In this document: positions 1 to 7,984 of the stretch, one piece after another
Layout: every line of letters begins with the position of its first letter
How positions within the stretch are numbered: position 1 is the stretch's first letter
DNA from: Bifidobacterium callitrichos DSM 23973
GTDB taxonomy: Bacteria > Actinomycetota > Actinomycetes > Actinomycetales > Bifidobacteriaceae
Assembly (NCBI RefSeq): GCF_000741175.1
Contig: NZ_JGYS01000013.1
Span: forward strand, 24,139 to 88,138
DNA: 64,000 bases
Reading direction: 5' to 3'
The notes under the pieces: model-generated
Seen by the model: the letters and a program-made list of their open reading frames with translations, nothing else
What the model was told of the DNA's origin: nothing
Database searches by the model: none
Made by a program: the position numbers and the translations under genes

Positions 1-1094
1 GAGGGCAGCGTGAGCTTGAACGCGTTGTCGCTGACCTCGAATCCCGGCTGGACAGGGGCGTCGCGGTAGTCGTCGAGAATCTTGGGGATGCCCGTACCAT
101 ACGCCTCGACCCAGCGCAGACGGTACAGGATCGCCGCAAGACCGGGATTGCGCTGCAGGGAGACGCCGAGCATCATGTCCCCTCTGGTCATACCGCGCGG
201 CAGACCTCCGAAGTTCACCAGCTCCATTCGGTCGTCGAACATGCTCACCAGGGCCGGGCCGGTGAGCGAATAGTCGCGGTGCACCACGAGATTGAGCAGC
301 GCCTCGCGCACCACCGCAGGACTGTAGTCTCGCCGGTCGCGCCGACGCAGCGACTCGTCGAACGTGGAACGGGTCGAGTTGAACCGGTTGACGTACTCCG
401 CCACCCCGCGGAACTGCGAGAACAGGGAGCCGGAGAACTCCTCGCGGCTGGTGAACGTGAGCTTGTCCGCCCCCTCGAACACTGCGGCCTTGATCGAGGC
501 CGTGCACTGGTCCGACAGCAGCCACGCCAGATTCGTGTACAGGCCATCACCATCGACCAGCCCCAGTGACCGCCTCTCCCCGTCGCCGAACGGGATCCCG
601 GCCTCGCCGAACTCGCCGCTGGCGGCATCGAACGTGAGCGACTGGTCCACGCTCACGGTCCGCTCGAACGGCACGCGCGACGTGTCACGCAGCATCTCCA
701 GAATCGCCGGCTCGGACGCCGGAATGGATCCCGCTCCCAGACGGATGTACACACCCGACGGACGAGGGCCCCTATCACGCAGATAGTAAGGACGATCCGT
801 GCCGGGCCTGACGTCGACGACCACGACCGGCCTGCCCGAACGCACGCCGGAGCCGATATCCACGAAACGGGCCAGATCCGGACTGATCCCGTTGCTGATC
901 GACTGCATGGCCCGCAGCATGCACGCGTCCACGTCCTCCACGCCCACCGGCGTGCCATCGTCGTCGACCCCGACCACGATCCTGCCGCCGTCCGAGTTCG
1001 CGAACGCCACGACGGTCTTTTTCGCGCTGTCGTTCCAATCCAGCTTAAACTCCAGACGCTGTCCCTCCCGCTCCACGGGCGTCCCCTCCGGCAC
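1..1094 (-). CDS. AlbA_2 / HATPase_c_4 ATP-binding regulator, C-terminus outside the window
   Basis: The reading frame stays open from a GTG at 1094 to the window edge (about 364 codons). The N-terminal part contains REGQRLEFKLDW and VVAFANSDGGRIVVGVDDDG, typical of the Schlafen AlbA_2 putative nucleic-acid-binding domain. Further on, VVREALLNLVVHRDYS and VEAYGTGIPKI match the C-terminal ATPase-like part (HATPase_c_4) of the same family, often labelled transcriptional regulator or RecG-like helicase, although no helicase motif is seen. The GTG at 1094 is chosen because GGGAGA lies about five bases upstream. An upstream in-frame TAG limits the choice to this GTG or the one five codons later. 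The gene diverges from adhesin gene A, and its ribosome-binding region lies inside the 11-bp repeat array, so autoregulation is plausible. The target is unknown. Confidence 0.82.
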   Translation of the reverse strand, partial: MPEGTPVEREGQRLEFKLDWNDSAKKTVVAFANSDGGRIVVGVDDDGTPVGVEDVDACMLRAMQSISNGISPDLARFVDIGSGVRSGRPVVVVDVRPGTDRPYYLRDRGPRPSGVYIRLGAGSIPASEPAILEMLRDTSRVPFERTVSVDQSLTFDAASGEFGEAGIPFGDGERRSLGLVDGDGLYTNLAWLLSDQCTASIKAAVFEGADKLTFTSREEFSGSLFSQFRGVAEYVNRFNSTRSTFDESLRRRDRRDYSPAVVREALLNLVVHRDYSLTGPALVSMFDDRMELVNFGGLPRGMTRGDMMLGVSLQRNPGLAAILYRLRWVEAYGTGIPKILDDYRDAPVQPGFEVSDNAFKLTLP

Positions 1095-1103
1095 CGGATT
1101 CTC

Positions 1104-1171
1104 CCATCTCCCACTCTTCTACCACTTTTCTCCTACTTTTCTACCACCAGTGGGAGAAAAGTAGGAGAAAA
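1104..1171. promoter_or_regulatory. Operator-like array of six 11-bp repeats, four converging on two
   Basis: Six 11-bp units of consensus GTRGKAGAARA fill this stretch. On the minus strand they occupy 1137-1147, 1126-1136, 1115-1125 and 1104-1114 without gaps. On the plus strand they occupy 1150-1160 and 1161-1171. Only two bases (1148-1149) separate the two groups. The innermost units form a perfect 17-bp inverted repeat (1126-1142 with 1155-1171). The array lies between the divergent AlbA_2 regulator and gene A and covers the regulator's ribosome-binding site. Confidence 0.75.
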
Positions 1172-1251
1172 CAGCAGAGGCAAGACGTCCCGAAACACCA
1201 TGAGCCGGCAACGGGACGCGCATCCGATTCATCATCCATCCCGTCCGGTGT

Positions 1252-1349
1252 CCCTAAAAGAAAGGTTCCTGAAGATGACAGGAAATACTAGCAAGTGGCG
1301 CGCGCCGCTCGCCGGCCTGGCCCCGATCGCGATGCTCGCGACCATGGGC
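1252..1349 (+). repeat. 98-bp conserved start block, copy 1 (gene A)
   Basis: Twenty-three bases before the start codon and the first 25 codons are shared with three other copies in this window. This copy has one difference (Pro instead of Ser at codon 17). An inverted repeat TTCCTG (1266-1271) and CAGGAA (1279-1284) flanks a 7-base centre holding the ATG. The ribosome-binding site AGAAAGG is inside the block. Confidence 0.9.
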
Positions 1350-3434
1350 ATGGTCGCCGGTACGGCGAACGCCGCGGTGGGTGATGTGCCCGAGGTGAAT
1401 CTGCACATCGATACGACGTACACGAACGCCGCTGGTTTCGGTGCCGACAAGGACGGCGTTAGGGTCGTCAAGGACGCCGACAAGGACAACAACTTGAATG
1501 TCGAGCTGTCGAACGCCTCCACGCTGGCGGACATGAACAGCGTCAGCTCCAAGTGGGTGTTCACCGGATGGTACACGTCCCCGAACGCGGGCGAGGCGTA
1601 CGACCCGTCGGCCGAGCTGTCCACGAGCGCTCCGAAGGATCTGTACGCGCATTACGCGCAGCTGGATCAGGCCGTCCAGGTCAAGCTTCCTTCCTCCGTC
1701 GAGACGACGTTCGCCGACGGCTACTACACGTCCGACGGCAACGCTTTCTACTTGAACCGCGCTGATTCCGTCGCCGCCTGGCAGGTCGCGACCTCCGACA
1801 AGAACAAGGGCAACCACAAACTGTTCTCCGCCTATCAGGCCGACACCGACGGAGACGGCAACTACGAGGACGTGGCGCTGAGCGGCAAGACCGGCGACGC
1901 TCTGGCCGATCTGATCAGCCCGGAGCCCGCCGGCACCGCGGTCCTCAACCTGCGTGAGAACCTCGACGAGAACGCCAAGGTCGTGGAATACAAGATCAGC
2001 AGCCAGAATGCCGCCAAGGGCTGGAAGCTGAACGGCGACGCCAAGGTCGACGTGCACATGAACGGCGTCGCACCGCAGCAGTCCGCCAGCAAGGACGGCG
2101 GCTACACCGCCTCCTCCTGGAACAACGAGGACACGAAGAAGGCCTGGGACTTCTCCGCCCCGGTCAAGACCGACCTCACCCTGTGGCTTGACGTCACGGA
2201 CGCCGCGGCCACCTACACGGTGACCTACCACGTCGAGACCAGCAAGGCGGCGTTCGGCGCGCTCAAGGACGCCACCTACACGGTTCAGGCACCGGCCGGC
2301 GAAGCACTGCCTGCCCATGAGGTGCCCGGTGCCAAGGAAGGCTACAAGTTCCTCGGCTGGACCACGAATAATTCCCTCGCGAGTAGCGCGTTCGTCAAGG
2401 ACGTGAACCTGTTCGACGGCATTGTCGATAAGAATCTTGACGTGTACGCGGTGTACGCGCCGGAGTACATCGAGGTGACCTACAACCTTGGCTACCCGAC
2501 CTCGAACAAGACCTACACCACCCAGAAGTACTCCGACGGCGACACGTTCAAGGCCCCGACCGACCCGACCCGCGACGGCGGCTACGAGTTCCTGAACTGG
2601 ACCCCGACCATCGCATGGCAGAACTACACCGTGAACCTGACGCTCAACGGCGAGATCTGGTCTCAGGGCTCCGCCCCGCGCCAGATCCCGACCGAGTACA
2701 CCGCCAACTGGGTGCTCGGCACCAAGGAATCCCTCGCGGATTACGAGAACAAGGTCCCGGAGAACTACCTGAAGAAGGACGCGACCAACTACAAGAACGG
2801 CGACGATGAGTCCCAGCCGTACTTCACCGCCGACTCGTTCGACCAGTACGTCAAGGACTGGCAGACCTACAAGAAGGACAAGGCCGCCAAGGGCACTCTG
2901 TCCCGTGATGAGATCGTCGCTCTGATCAAGGAGCTCTCCGGCTTCCAGTCCAAGCTGGTCGAGACCGGCACCGCGCCGCTGTACCGCGCGTACAACAAGA
3001 ACAACGGCGACCATTACTACACCAAGAGCAAGGCCGAGTACGAGGCGCTGGTCAAGCTCGGCTGGAACGCCGAAGGCAACAAGTTCGACGCTGTCAGGAC
3101 TCGCACGGCCAGCACCGGCTCCTACGCGGGCGATCCGAAGGCCGTGCCGGCCAACCTCGGCGAGAAGGTGTTCAGCGTGTACAATCCGAACACGGGTGAG
3201 CACCTGCTGACCTCGGAGACCGAGGCCAAGGCCCTGGCCAGGGTCGGCTGGAACAACGAGGGCCTGAAGTTCTACGCCCCGCAGAACGGCTCCGTGGCCG
3301 TCTACCGCATCTACAACCCGAACACCAACGGCCCGGCCCACGCCTACGTCGGCAAGGACGAGGGCACGAAGGTCGTCGCCAAGGGCTGGAAGTGGGACAA
3401 CAACGCCAACGCCGTCTACCAGTTCACCAAGTGA
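1275..3434 (+). CDS. Secreted InlB-repeat protein with C-terminal DUF5648-like repeats (family member A)
   Basis: Predicted secreted surface protein of 719 residues. The start at 1275 is chosen because it follows AGAAAGG at good spacing and begins a signal peptide (MTGNTSKWRAPLAG, hydrophobic stretch, cleavage after ANA at about residue 33). A longer in-frame start at 1200 would add 25 residues without secretion logic. The middle carries InlB B-type (Listeria-Bacteroides) repeats, recognisable by FTGWYTSP, FLGWTTN and YEFLNW and by closing LYAHY, VYAVY and YTANW. Residues about 569-719 contain three copies of the Y-x-YN-NxGxHxxT...GWxxEG module assigned to DUF5648. The third copy is degenerate. 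No LPXTG is present, so wall attachment would have to come from the repeats. The ligand is unknown. Confidence 0.88.
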   Translation: MTGNTSKWRAPLAGLAPIAMLATMGMVAGTANAAVGDVPEVNLHIDTTYTNAAGFGADKDGVRVVKDADKDNNLNVELSNASTLADMNSVSSKWVFTGWYTSPNAGEAYDPSAELSTSAPKDLYAHYAQLDQAVQVKLPSSVETTFADGYYTSDGNAFYLNRADSVAAWQVATSDKNKGNHKLFSAYQADTDGDGNYEDVALSGKTGDALADLISPEPAGTAVLNLRENLDENAKVVEYKISSQNAAKGWKLNGDAKVDVHMNGVAPQQSASKDGGYTASSWNNEDTKKAWDFSAPVKTDLTLWLDVTDAAATYTVTYHVETSKAAFGALKDATYTVQAPAGEALPAHEVPGAKEGYKFLGWTTNNSLASSAFVKDVNLFDGIVDKNLDVYAVYAPEYIEVTYNLGYPTSNKTYTTQKYSDGDTFKAPTDPTRDGGYEFLNWTPTIAWQNYTVNLTLNGEIWSQGSAPRQIPTEYTANWVLGTKESLADYENKVPENYLKKDATNYKNGDDESQPYFTADSFDQYVKDWQTYKKDKAAKGTLSRDEIVALIKELSGFQSKLVETGTAPLYRAYNKNNGDHYYTKSKAEYEALVKLGWNAEGNKFDAVRTRTASTGSYAGDPKAVPANLGEKVFSVYNPNTGEHLLTSETEAKALARVGWNNEGLKFYAPQNGSVAVYRIYNPNTNGPAHAYVGKDEGTKVVAKGWKWDNNANAVYQFTK

Positions 3435-3888
3435 ACCAGTAGCACATAGCCCGTCACATCAGCTCATGGTCTGAAGCGACGGGAAGGGCCCCGCAGCCGG
3501 ATTGTTCCGGTTGCGGGGCCCTGTCATTCGTTAATTCATGCGTTCGAGCAGTTACTCGTTTGTGGGCGAACCGGTTCTGTGTTCCGTTATTGCGTGTTCC
3601 GTCGTGGTCGATGGAGTCAGCCCTATTCCCCTTTTTGCCCAATAGGGACATGTTCGCCACGACGAGGATGAGTGGTCAGGGAACGTTCAAATGACGGAGC
3701 GTGATTCCCATGCCATTCGCCGATTGACGGCAGAAGGACCGGATGGAGTTCCGACAAATCACACAAACGGATCCGAAGAGCTGTCGAACTGTCGAACTGA
3801 TTCTTATCCGCGTAACAGGCCCTCTTCTCGTATCACGGAATCGTACGGAGGACTGCCCCAATAGCTCTCTTTCGATTGCTTGATGGCT
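3435..3888. other. Non-coding gap after gene A
   Basis: Apart from the hairpin at 3486-3521 I see no supported gene. Short open frames on the minus strand lack ribosome-binding sites and have shadow-like composition. Confidence 0.6.
3486..3521 (+). terminator. Hairpin terminator after gene A
   Basis: A long stem GGGCCCCGCA / TGCGGGGCCC continues into CCGGA / TCCGG around a 4-base loop, about 50 bases after the gene A stop. There is no strong T-tract. The same hairpin is repeated at 10605-10640. Confidence 0.7.
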
Positions 3889-4311
3889 TTAGACGTCACG
3901 GGACCAGACGATGTTCTGGTCGAGTGAGGAATCATCGGCATCGATAAATTCTCCGTCCATGTTGCAGACCAATACCCTATCGCAGCCTATCCAGAGGTTA
4001 TCCAGTTGTCCATCGAGAAAGGCTCGTACCTGATGGAGGGCCGTCCAGTCGAACGTTTCAACGTCCGACGTCAAACGGTAGTCGTCAGGCGTCGAATCCT
4101 CGAATCGCAACGAGTCGGGAATCGCTTTCCTTTCTTTGTCATAGCATAGGGTCGGCGGGAATCGGTACTCCTCCGTCACGGAGATGACGGCCCATTCGTC
4201 GTCAATGCAATGCTCGATTTTTACCGTGCAAGGGAAGTCGTCCCGGAAAAGCCGTGCGACTGCTTCAATCGCATGCTGACGCGTGGGGACCGTCATATGG
4301 GCATTTATCAT
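3889..4311 (-). CDS. Hypothetical protein, 140 aa
   Basis: I do not recognise this family. The start at 4311 is preceded by GAAGGTGG at six bases. The protein is acidic, with no signal peptide or membrane segment, and contains several Trp and Cys residues (DEWAVISVTEEY, FDWTALHQVRAF, NLWIGCDRVLVCNMDGEF). Its composition is ordinary protein-like, unlike the Arg-rich spurious frames nearby. It stands alone between genes A and B on the minus strand, upstream of neither. Because B ends in a hairpin about 30 bases before this start, it is probably transcribed separately. It could be cargo carried with the surface-protein cluster, but nothing in the sequence shows a function. Confidence 0.65.
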   Translation of the reverse strand: MINAHMTVPTRQHAIEAVARLFRDDFPCTVKIEHCIDDEWAVISVTEEYRFPPTLCYDKERKAIPDSLRFEDSTPDDYRLTSDVETFDWTALHQVRAFLDGQLDNLWIGCDRVLVCNMDGEFIDADDSSLDQNIVWSRDV

Positions 4312-4338
4312 TTGTAGCCACCTTCAACGGATACGAAG

Positions 4339-4374
4339 AAGGGTGGCGGCCTACCGGAGTATGCCACCACCCTT
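4339..4374 (-). terminator. Hairpin terminator after gene B
   Basis: A 12-base stem with one mismatch (4339-4350 with 4363-4374) begins about 40 bases beyond the gene B stop. On the minus strand it reads AAGGGTGGTGGC ... GCCGCCACCCTT and is followed by CTTCG. Confidence 0.7.
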
Positions 4375-4411
4375 GATTATTTACCGGCTGATGTCAGTCT
4401 TGCAGTGAGTA

Positions 4412-4848
4412 GGCGTTCACTTGGCGGGGTAGGCCTTGAAGCCCACGCCCTCGTCGTTCCAGCCGGCCTTGACCGCGTTGTTGACCTCGGCCTTGCTCAG
4501 GGTGAACACGTGCTCGCCCGAGTTCGGGTTGTAGATACGCAGCACGTCATTGGACGCGTCCTTGGCCACGTACCAGCCGATGCCCTCGTACTTCCAGCCC
4601 GCCTTGACCGTGTGCTTGTACTCCACCTCGCTCAGCGTGTAGAAGTGCGAGCCATCGTTCGGGTTGTACAGACGGTACACCGGGGACGCGCTCTTGCTGC
4701 TCGTGGTCTGGAACTGCACGCCCTCGCCCTTCCAGCCGGCACGCACGACCGCGTTGTACTCGGCCTCGCTGGTCGTGTACAGGTGCGAACCGCCACGCGT
4801 CTCGTTCGGGTTGAACGCACGATACACAGCCACCCTGCCAGCCGGCAC
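4412..4848 (-). repeat. 437-bp duplicated 3' segment, copy in gene B
   Basis: The segment is identical to 10698-11134 except for one base (4663 G versus 10949 A). It covers the last part of the coding region, with three DUF5648-like repeats, and a few bases past the stop. The two copies have the same orientation. Similarity ends sharply on both sides, which indicates recent duplication or gene conversion. Confidence 0.93.
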
Positions 4849-6870
4849 CTCAGCACCGTTCGACTTCACCAGCAGAGCCTTGGCCGCGTCGTACTTCGCG
4901 TTGAGCTTGACGGCCGCGTCGATCTGGGCCTGGGAGCCGGTCTTCAGACCGGTGTACGCGGCGTACTCGTCACGCAGCGCGTACTGGGCGTCCACGAACG
5001 ACTTGGCGGACGCCTTCGTGTAACCGGCCGCCTCGACCGCGGCGTAGTCCTTCTCCACGTTCTCGTACTTGAGCACGCCATTGAAGTCATACGTCGCCTT
5101 CGTCACCTGAACAGCACCACTCCACCACAACGCCTTGAACTTGACCGGGCCGGTCAGGTCCTTGAGCTGCGTGGAGACAACAGGCTTGCTGTTGATGTCG
5201 AAGAAGTTCTCGAACTTGTCGTTGTACGCGTAGAACTGGCCGTTCGCCGAGTTCAGCACCAGACCCTCGGCGGCAGAATCACCGTCAGAGACGACCTGCC
5301 AGGCGCCGAAGGTGTAGCCGGCACGGGTCGGGACCGGGAAGCTGATCGCAGCGCCCTCGGCGACGGTGGCCCACTGGGAGGTGGATCCGTCGGCGAACTT
5401 GCCGCCGTTCGCATCAAGCAGGTACGCGTGATCCGTGGACCAGTGCGCCGTCAGCTCGGTCGTAGACTTCGCGGCCGGGGCCTTCACCGTGGTCACCACG
5501 TCCTTGGCAGAACCGTACTCCCAGCCCGTAAGCTTGGAGGCCGTGTACTCGCCCTTGTCGGCATCCTGCTGGGCCTCGGTCTGGTAGTACTCCTCCAGAC
5601 CAGCCGGCAGAGTCACCGTGGAACCCGGACGCACGTACTCGATGATACGAGCACCCAGAGCGGTCTTGTATTTGAGGTTGAGCTTGATACGGGACACGTT
5701 CGTGTAGTCCCAGCCAGCATACAGGTTCACCACGCCGGTGGCATCCTTGAAGTTCGCGTCGACCGACTTGTCGAAATCGTACTTGTTCGACTGACCGCTC
5801 GCGTCACGCACCGTGTACCAGCCCGTGAACACCGCACCAGCCTGAGCCGGAGTCGTCGGGGCAGTGACCTGCTGGTCAGACGTCGTCTCGACCTTCTCGG
5901 TAGCGACGCCACGGGCGCCGCCGTCCTGATAGTTGAACACCACGGTCACATCCTGAGCGGAAGCGTCCGCCGGGGTGAACACGGCGTTGGCGTCAACGTC
6001 ATCCGCATTGTAGTAGTCGTTGCCGGTGCCGATGTTCTTGCCGGCGCTGATCGGGGTCTTGAAGTCGTAGTCCCACGATCCCTTGGCGTTCTGGTTCATC
6101 GGCAGACGGTAGGCCGGGAACGCGTGGCCGTTGAGCGTGGCGCGAGTGAACTTGACGGACTCGCCCAGATTGCGGAACGTGATCGTGGCCACGTTCTGAG
6201 CGGCGGCCACACGCGGGTACAGGGTGGTGTCAGCGTTGATCGCGGCACCCTCGTACAGGGCATCGGAGGACTTGGAGGCGCTGTACGTGGTCGTCCAACC
6301 GACGAACGTGTCGCTCGGCCAGGCAGAGGCACCCGGCTCCTTCGGGGAACCGTTGGCGTTGGTGTCCAGAGCGGCGGCGTAGTCGTCGGCCGTCAGGGCG
6401 GAGCCCTTGGCGATCTTTACCGTCTTGTCAGCGGCAGTCACGGAGTTGGTGTTGTCCACGTCGAAGGTGACCGTGACCGCGTCCTTGTACTGGGCGAACA
6501 GCTTCACGTCACCCGTCAGCACGTAGTCGGACGGCACCTTGTGCTCGCCAGCCAGATCCGTCGAGAAATACGACAGGATCTTCGAGGAATCACCGTCGTA
6601 CGGATCGGCCAGAGAGGTCAGATCTTCGACCTGACCATACGTGCCCTTGACCTCGACAGCGGTGGAACGGTCGTAGGGCTGGTCCGCACGATACACCAAG
6701 ACCGTGTACTTAGTCGCGTTAGAACCGTCGCTCGCAGCCTCGGACCAATCCGAAGCCGTCACGTTCGTGGCCGCGTTCGCCGTACCGGCGACCATGCCCA
6801 TGGTCGCGAGCATCGCGATCGAGGCCAGGCCGGCGAGCGGCGCGCGCCACTTGCTAGTATTTCCTGTCAT
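4417..6870 (-). CDS. Secreted InlB-repeat protein with C-terminal DUF5648-like repeats (family member B)
   Basis: Predicted secreted protein of 817 residues starting at 6870 in the shared start block. The signal peptide ends at about residue 33 (GTANA). The ectodomain holds several InlB B-type repeats (FVGWTTT, FTGWYTV, LTGWEYG, FGAWQVV, with strands ending LYPRV, LYAGW, LTAHW). A helical spacer rich in Lys, Ala and Tyr precedes three tandem DUF5648-like repeats (YRAFNPNETRGG, YRLYNPNDGSHFYT, LRIYNPNSGEHVFT) and the end FKAYPAK. The signal peptide up to GTANA matches that of A apart from one residue, and the last roughly 145 residues are identical to D. The middle differs from A, C and D, so the gene looks like a mosaic. 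It has no sortase motif and its binding partner is unknown. Confidence 0.88.
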   Translation of the reverse strand: MTGNTSKWRAPLAGLASIAMLATMGMVAGTANAATNVTASDWSEAASDGSNATKYTVLVYRADQPYDRSTAVEVKGTYGQVEDLTSLADPYDGDSSKILSYFSTDLAGEHKVPSDYVLTGDVKLFAQYKDAVTVTFDVDNTNSVTAADKTVKIAKGSALTADDYAAALDTNANGSPKEPGASAWPSDTFVGWTTTYSASKSSDALYEGAAINADTTLYPRVAAAQNVATITFRNLGESVKFTRATLNGHAFPAYRLPMNQNAKGSWDYDFKTPISAGKNIGTGNDYYNADDVDANAVFTPADASAQDVTVVFNYQDGGARGVATEKVETTSDQQVTAPTTPAQAGAVFTGWYTVRDASGQSNKYDFDKSVDANFKDATGVVNLYAGWDYTNVSRIKLNLKYKTALGARIIEYVRPGSTVTLPAGLEEYYQTEAQQDADKGEYTASKLTGWEYGSAKDVVTTVKAPAAKSTTELTAHWSTDHAYLLDANGGKFADGSTSQWATVAEGAAISFPVPTRAGYTFGAWQVVSDGDSAAEGLVLNSANGQFYAYNDKFENFFDINSKPVVSTQLKDLTGPVKFKALWWSGAVQVTKATYDFNGVLKYENVEKDYAAVEAAGYTKASAKSFVDAQYALRDEYAAYTGLKTGSQAQIDAAVKLNAKYDAAKALLVKSNGAEVPAGRVAVYRAFNPNETRGGSHLYTTSEAEYNAVVRAGWKGEGVQFQTTSSKSASPVYRLYNPNDGSHFYTLSEVEYKHTVKAGWKYEGIGWYVAKDASNDVLRIYNPNSGEHVFTLSKAEVNNAVKAGWNDEGVGFKAYPAK

Positions 6871-6893
6871 CTTCAGGAACCTTTCTTTTAGGG
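6796..6893 (-). repeat. 98-bp conserved start block, copy 2 (gene B)
   Basis: Same block as at 1252-1349, in inverted orientation. The TTCCTG-7-CAGGAA inverted repeat lies at 6861-6879 with the start codon in its centre. Confidence 0.9.
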
Positions 6894-6969
6894 GCACAGG
6901 AAACACGCGAATCGCGTCTGTCGGAAAATCCCATGAAAGAAATCCCATGACGGGCCGGCTGATGAAAAC

Positions 6970-6988
6970 GGCCCCGCGATGCGGGGCC
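6970..6988 (-). terminator. Terminator after the 53-aa membrane protein
   Basis: The stem GGCCCCGC / GCGGGGCC has a 3-base loop and is followed on the minus strand by GTTTTC. It sits 14 bases beyond the stop of the small gene at 7002. Confidence 0.75.
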
Positions 6989-7001
6989 GCCCGGATTCCG
7001 G

Positions 7002-7163
7002 TTACTTGCGGTCACGCCAGTCCTTGGCGATCGCGTACATAACGAGAACGCCGAGGAACACGGTCACCCACGCCCTGTCGGCGTAGTAGGCGAGCACGAC
7101 CACCGCAATGGTCATGATGCCCGGACCGGGGCCGGATTTACCGGATTTGGGAGGCGAAGCCAT
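7002..7163 (-). CDS. Small membrane protein, 53 aa
   Basis: The start at 7163 (MASPPKSGKSGPGPG) is preceded by AAGGAAG at six bases, which decides it over an in-frame start 19 codons upstream. A Pro/Gly/Ser-rich head is followed by one long or two short membrane segments (IMTIAVVVLAYYA, VTVFLGVLVMYAIA) and a basic tail, DWRDRK. The gene has its own terminator and lies between the divergent genes B and C, inside the segment bounded by the inverted start blocks. I do not recognise a family. A holin-like or simple membrane-anchored role cannot be decided. Confidence 0.6.
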   Translation of the reverse strand: MASPPKSGKSGPGPGIMTIAVVVLAYYADRAWVTVFLGVLVMYAIAKDWRDRK

Positions 7164-7358
7164 GATGGCTTCCTTTCTGTTGGTCGGCGACCGGACCGGG
7201 TGGCCCGGTCGATCGCCCATGCGTTTCGGGGCCTCGGTTCAATGAAGCCCGACCGCGCATGCGCGGTAGAAACATGTTACATCGGCAGGGATGGGAGCTC
7301 CTCGGCGCGCAGACGTTCTCTGTTCGCTGAGAAGACGGCTGGGAATGGCTGTAGCCGC

Positions 7359-7388
7359 TTGTACTGTTCGCTCGTGGGTGTCTATACT
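7359..7388 (+). promoter_or_regulatory. Predicted promoter of a small RNA
   Basis: TTGTAC (7359-7364) and TATACT (7383-7388) are separated by 18 bases. No coding start follows, but a strong terminator lies about 120 bases downstream. Confidence 0.45.
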
Positions 7389-7394
7389 TGAAGC

Positions 7395-7542
7395 TGTCGA
7401 TGAAAGGGTCGGTTCAACTTCGAGGTTCTTTTAGGCGGCCGCTCAAAAGCTTTGGCCTCGTTGGGCCCCGGGTCGATAGGGCGTCCGGGAGGCGTCCTCT
7501 GTTGGCGAAGACCGCCGGCACCGCAATGCCGGCGGTCTTTTT
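7395..7542 (+). ncRNA. Candidate structured small RNA, about 148 nt
   Basis: The interval between the predicted promoter and a strong intrinsic terminator has no credible coding frame. It can form nested pairings: CGAGG with CCTCG, enclosing CTTTT with AAAAG around a GCGGCCGC palindrome. It lies between the divergent genes B and C, so it may act on one of them or be independent. No known RNA family was recognised, and the class is inferred only from promoter, structure and terminator. Confidence 0.38.
7508..7542 (+). terminator. Strong intrinsic terminator
   Basis: A perfect 13-bp stem AAGACCGCCGGCA / TGCCGGCGGTCTT has a 6-base loop and ends in TTTTT. No protein gene precedes it on this strand, which is why a small RNA is proposed. 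Confidence 0.85.
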
Positions 7543-7886
7543 CCGTTCCTGCGATGTTGTTATGCCAGAGCGACCGTAAGGACGCAGCCGGGGCCACGGA
7601 ATGGAGCTCTCCGACACCGGGAAACCGGATTGTGGCATTCATCCTTCCGTGTTGAACCGCCACATTCTCGCGCATCCGGGACGGAGTCTTCGGATCGGCC
7701 CGTGTGCGCCGTCCAGTGATCGATTTCCCCGAAGCCCTCTGTCATGGCGTGGGTTCCATCCGTTTCCAGCGCGTCGCAACGACGCGGATACGCGACTGCC
7801 GACAGGCATGGAACATGGCCGATCGGCAACACCCGAGCCGACATCGGATCACACGCGAGTTGATTCCATACCCGTGTTCCCGGCGT

Positions 7887-7984
7887 CCCTAAAAGAAAGG
7901 TTCCTGAAGATGACAGGAAATACTAGCAAGTGGCGCGCGCCGCTCGCCGGCCTGGCCTCGATCGCGATGCTCGCGACCATGGGC
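7887..7984 (+). repeat. 98-bp conserved start block, copy 3 (gene C)
   Basis: It faces the copy at 6796-6893 head to head, so the two form a long inverted repeat bounding about 1 kb. The TTCCTG-7-CAGGAA element is at 7901-7919. Confidence 0.9.

Larger units (their letters stand above)
7164..7909. other. Gap between the 53-aa gene and gene C
   Basis: The gap holds a candidate small RNA with promoter and terminator (7359-7542) and the start block of gene C. From 7543 to 7886 I see nothing convincing. The open frame running through it into gene C lacks a plausible start signal. Confidence 0.55.

Noticed and set aside
3676..3861. Short minus-strand frame (61 codons) after gene A
   Set aside because: It has no ribosome-binding site, family motif or sensible composition.
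7601..7909. N-terminal extension of gene C by 103 codons
   Set aside because: It would place the signal peptide inside the protein. The other three family members start at the same ATG with the same ribosome-binding site.
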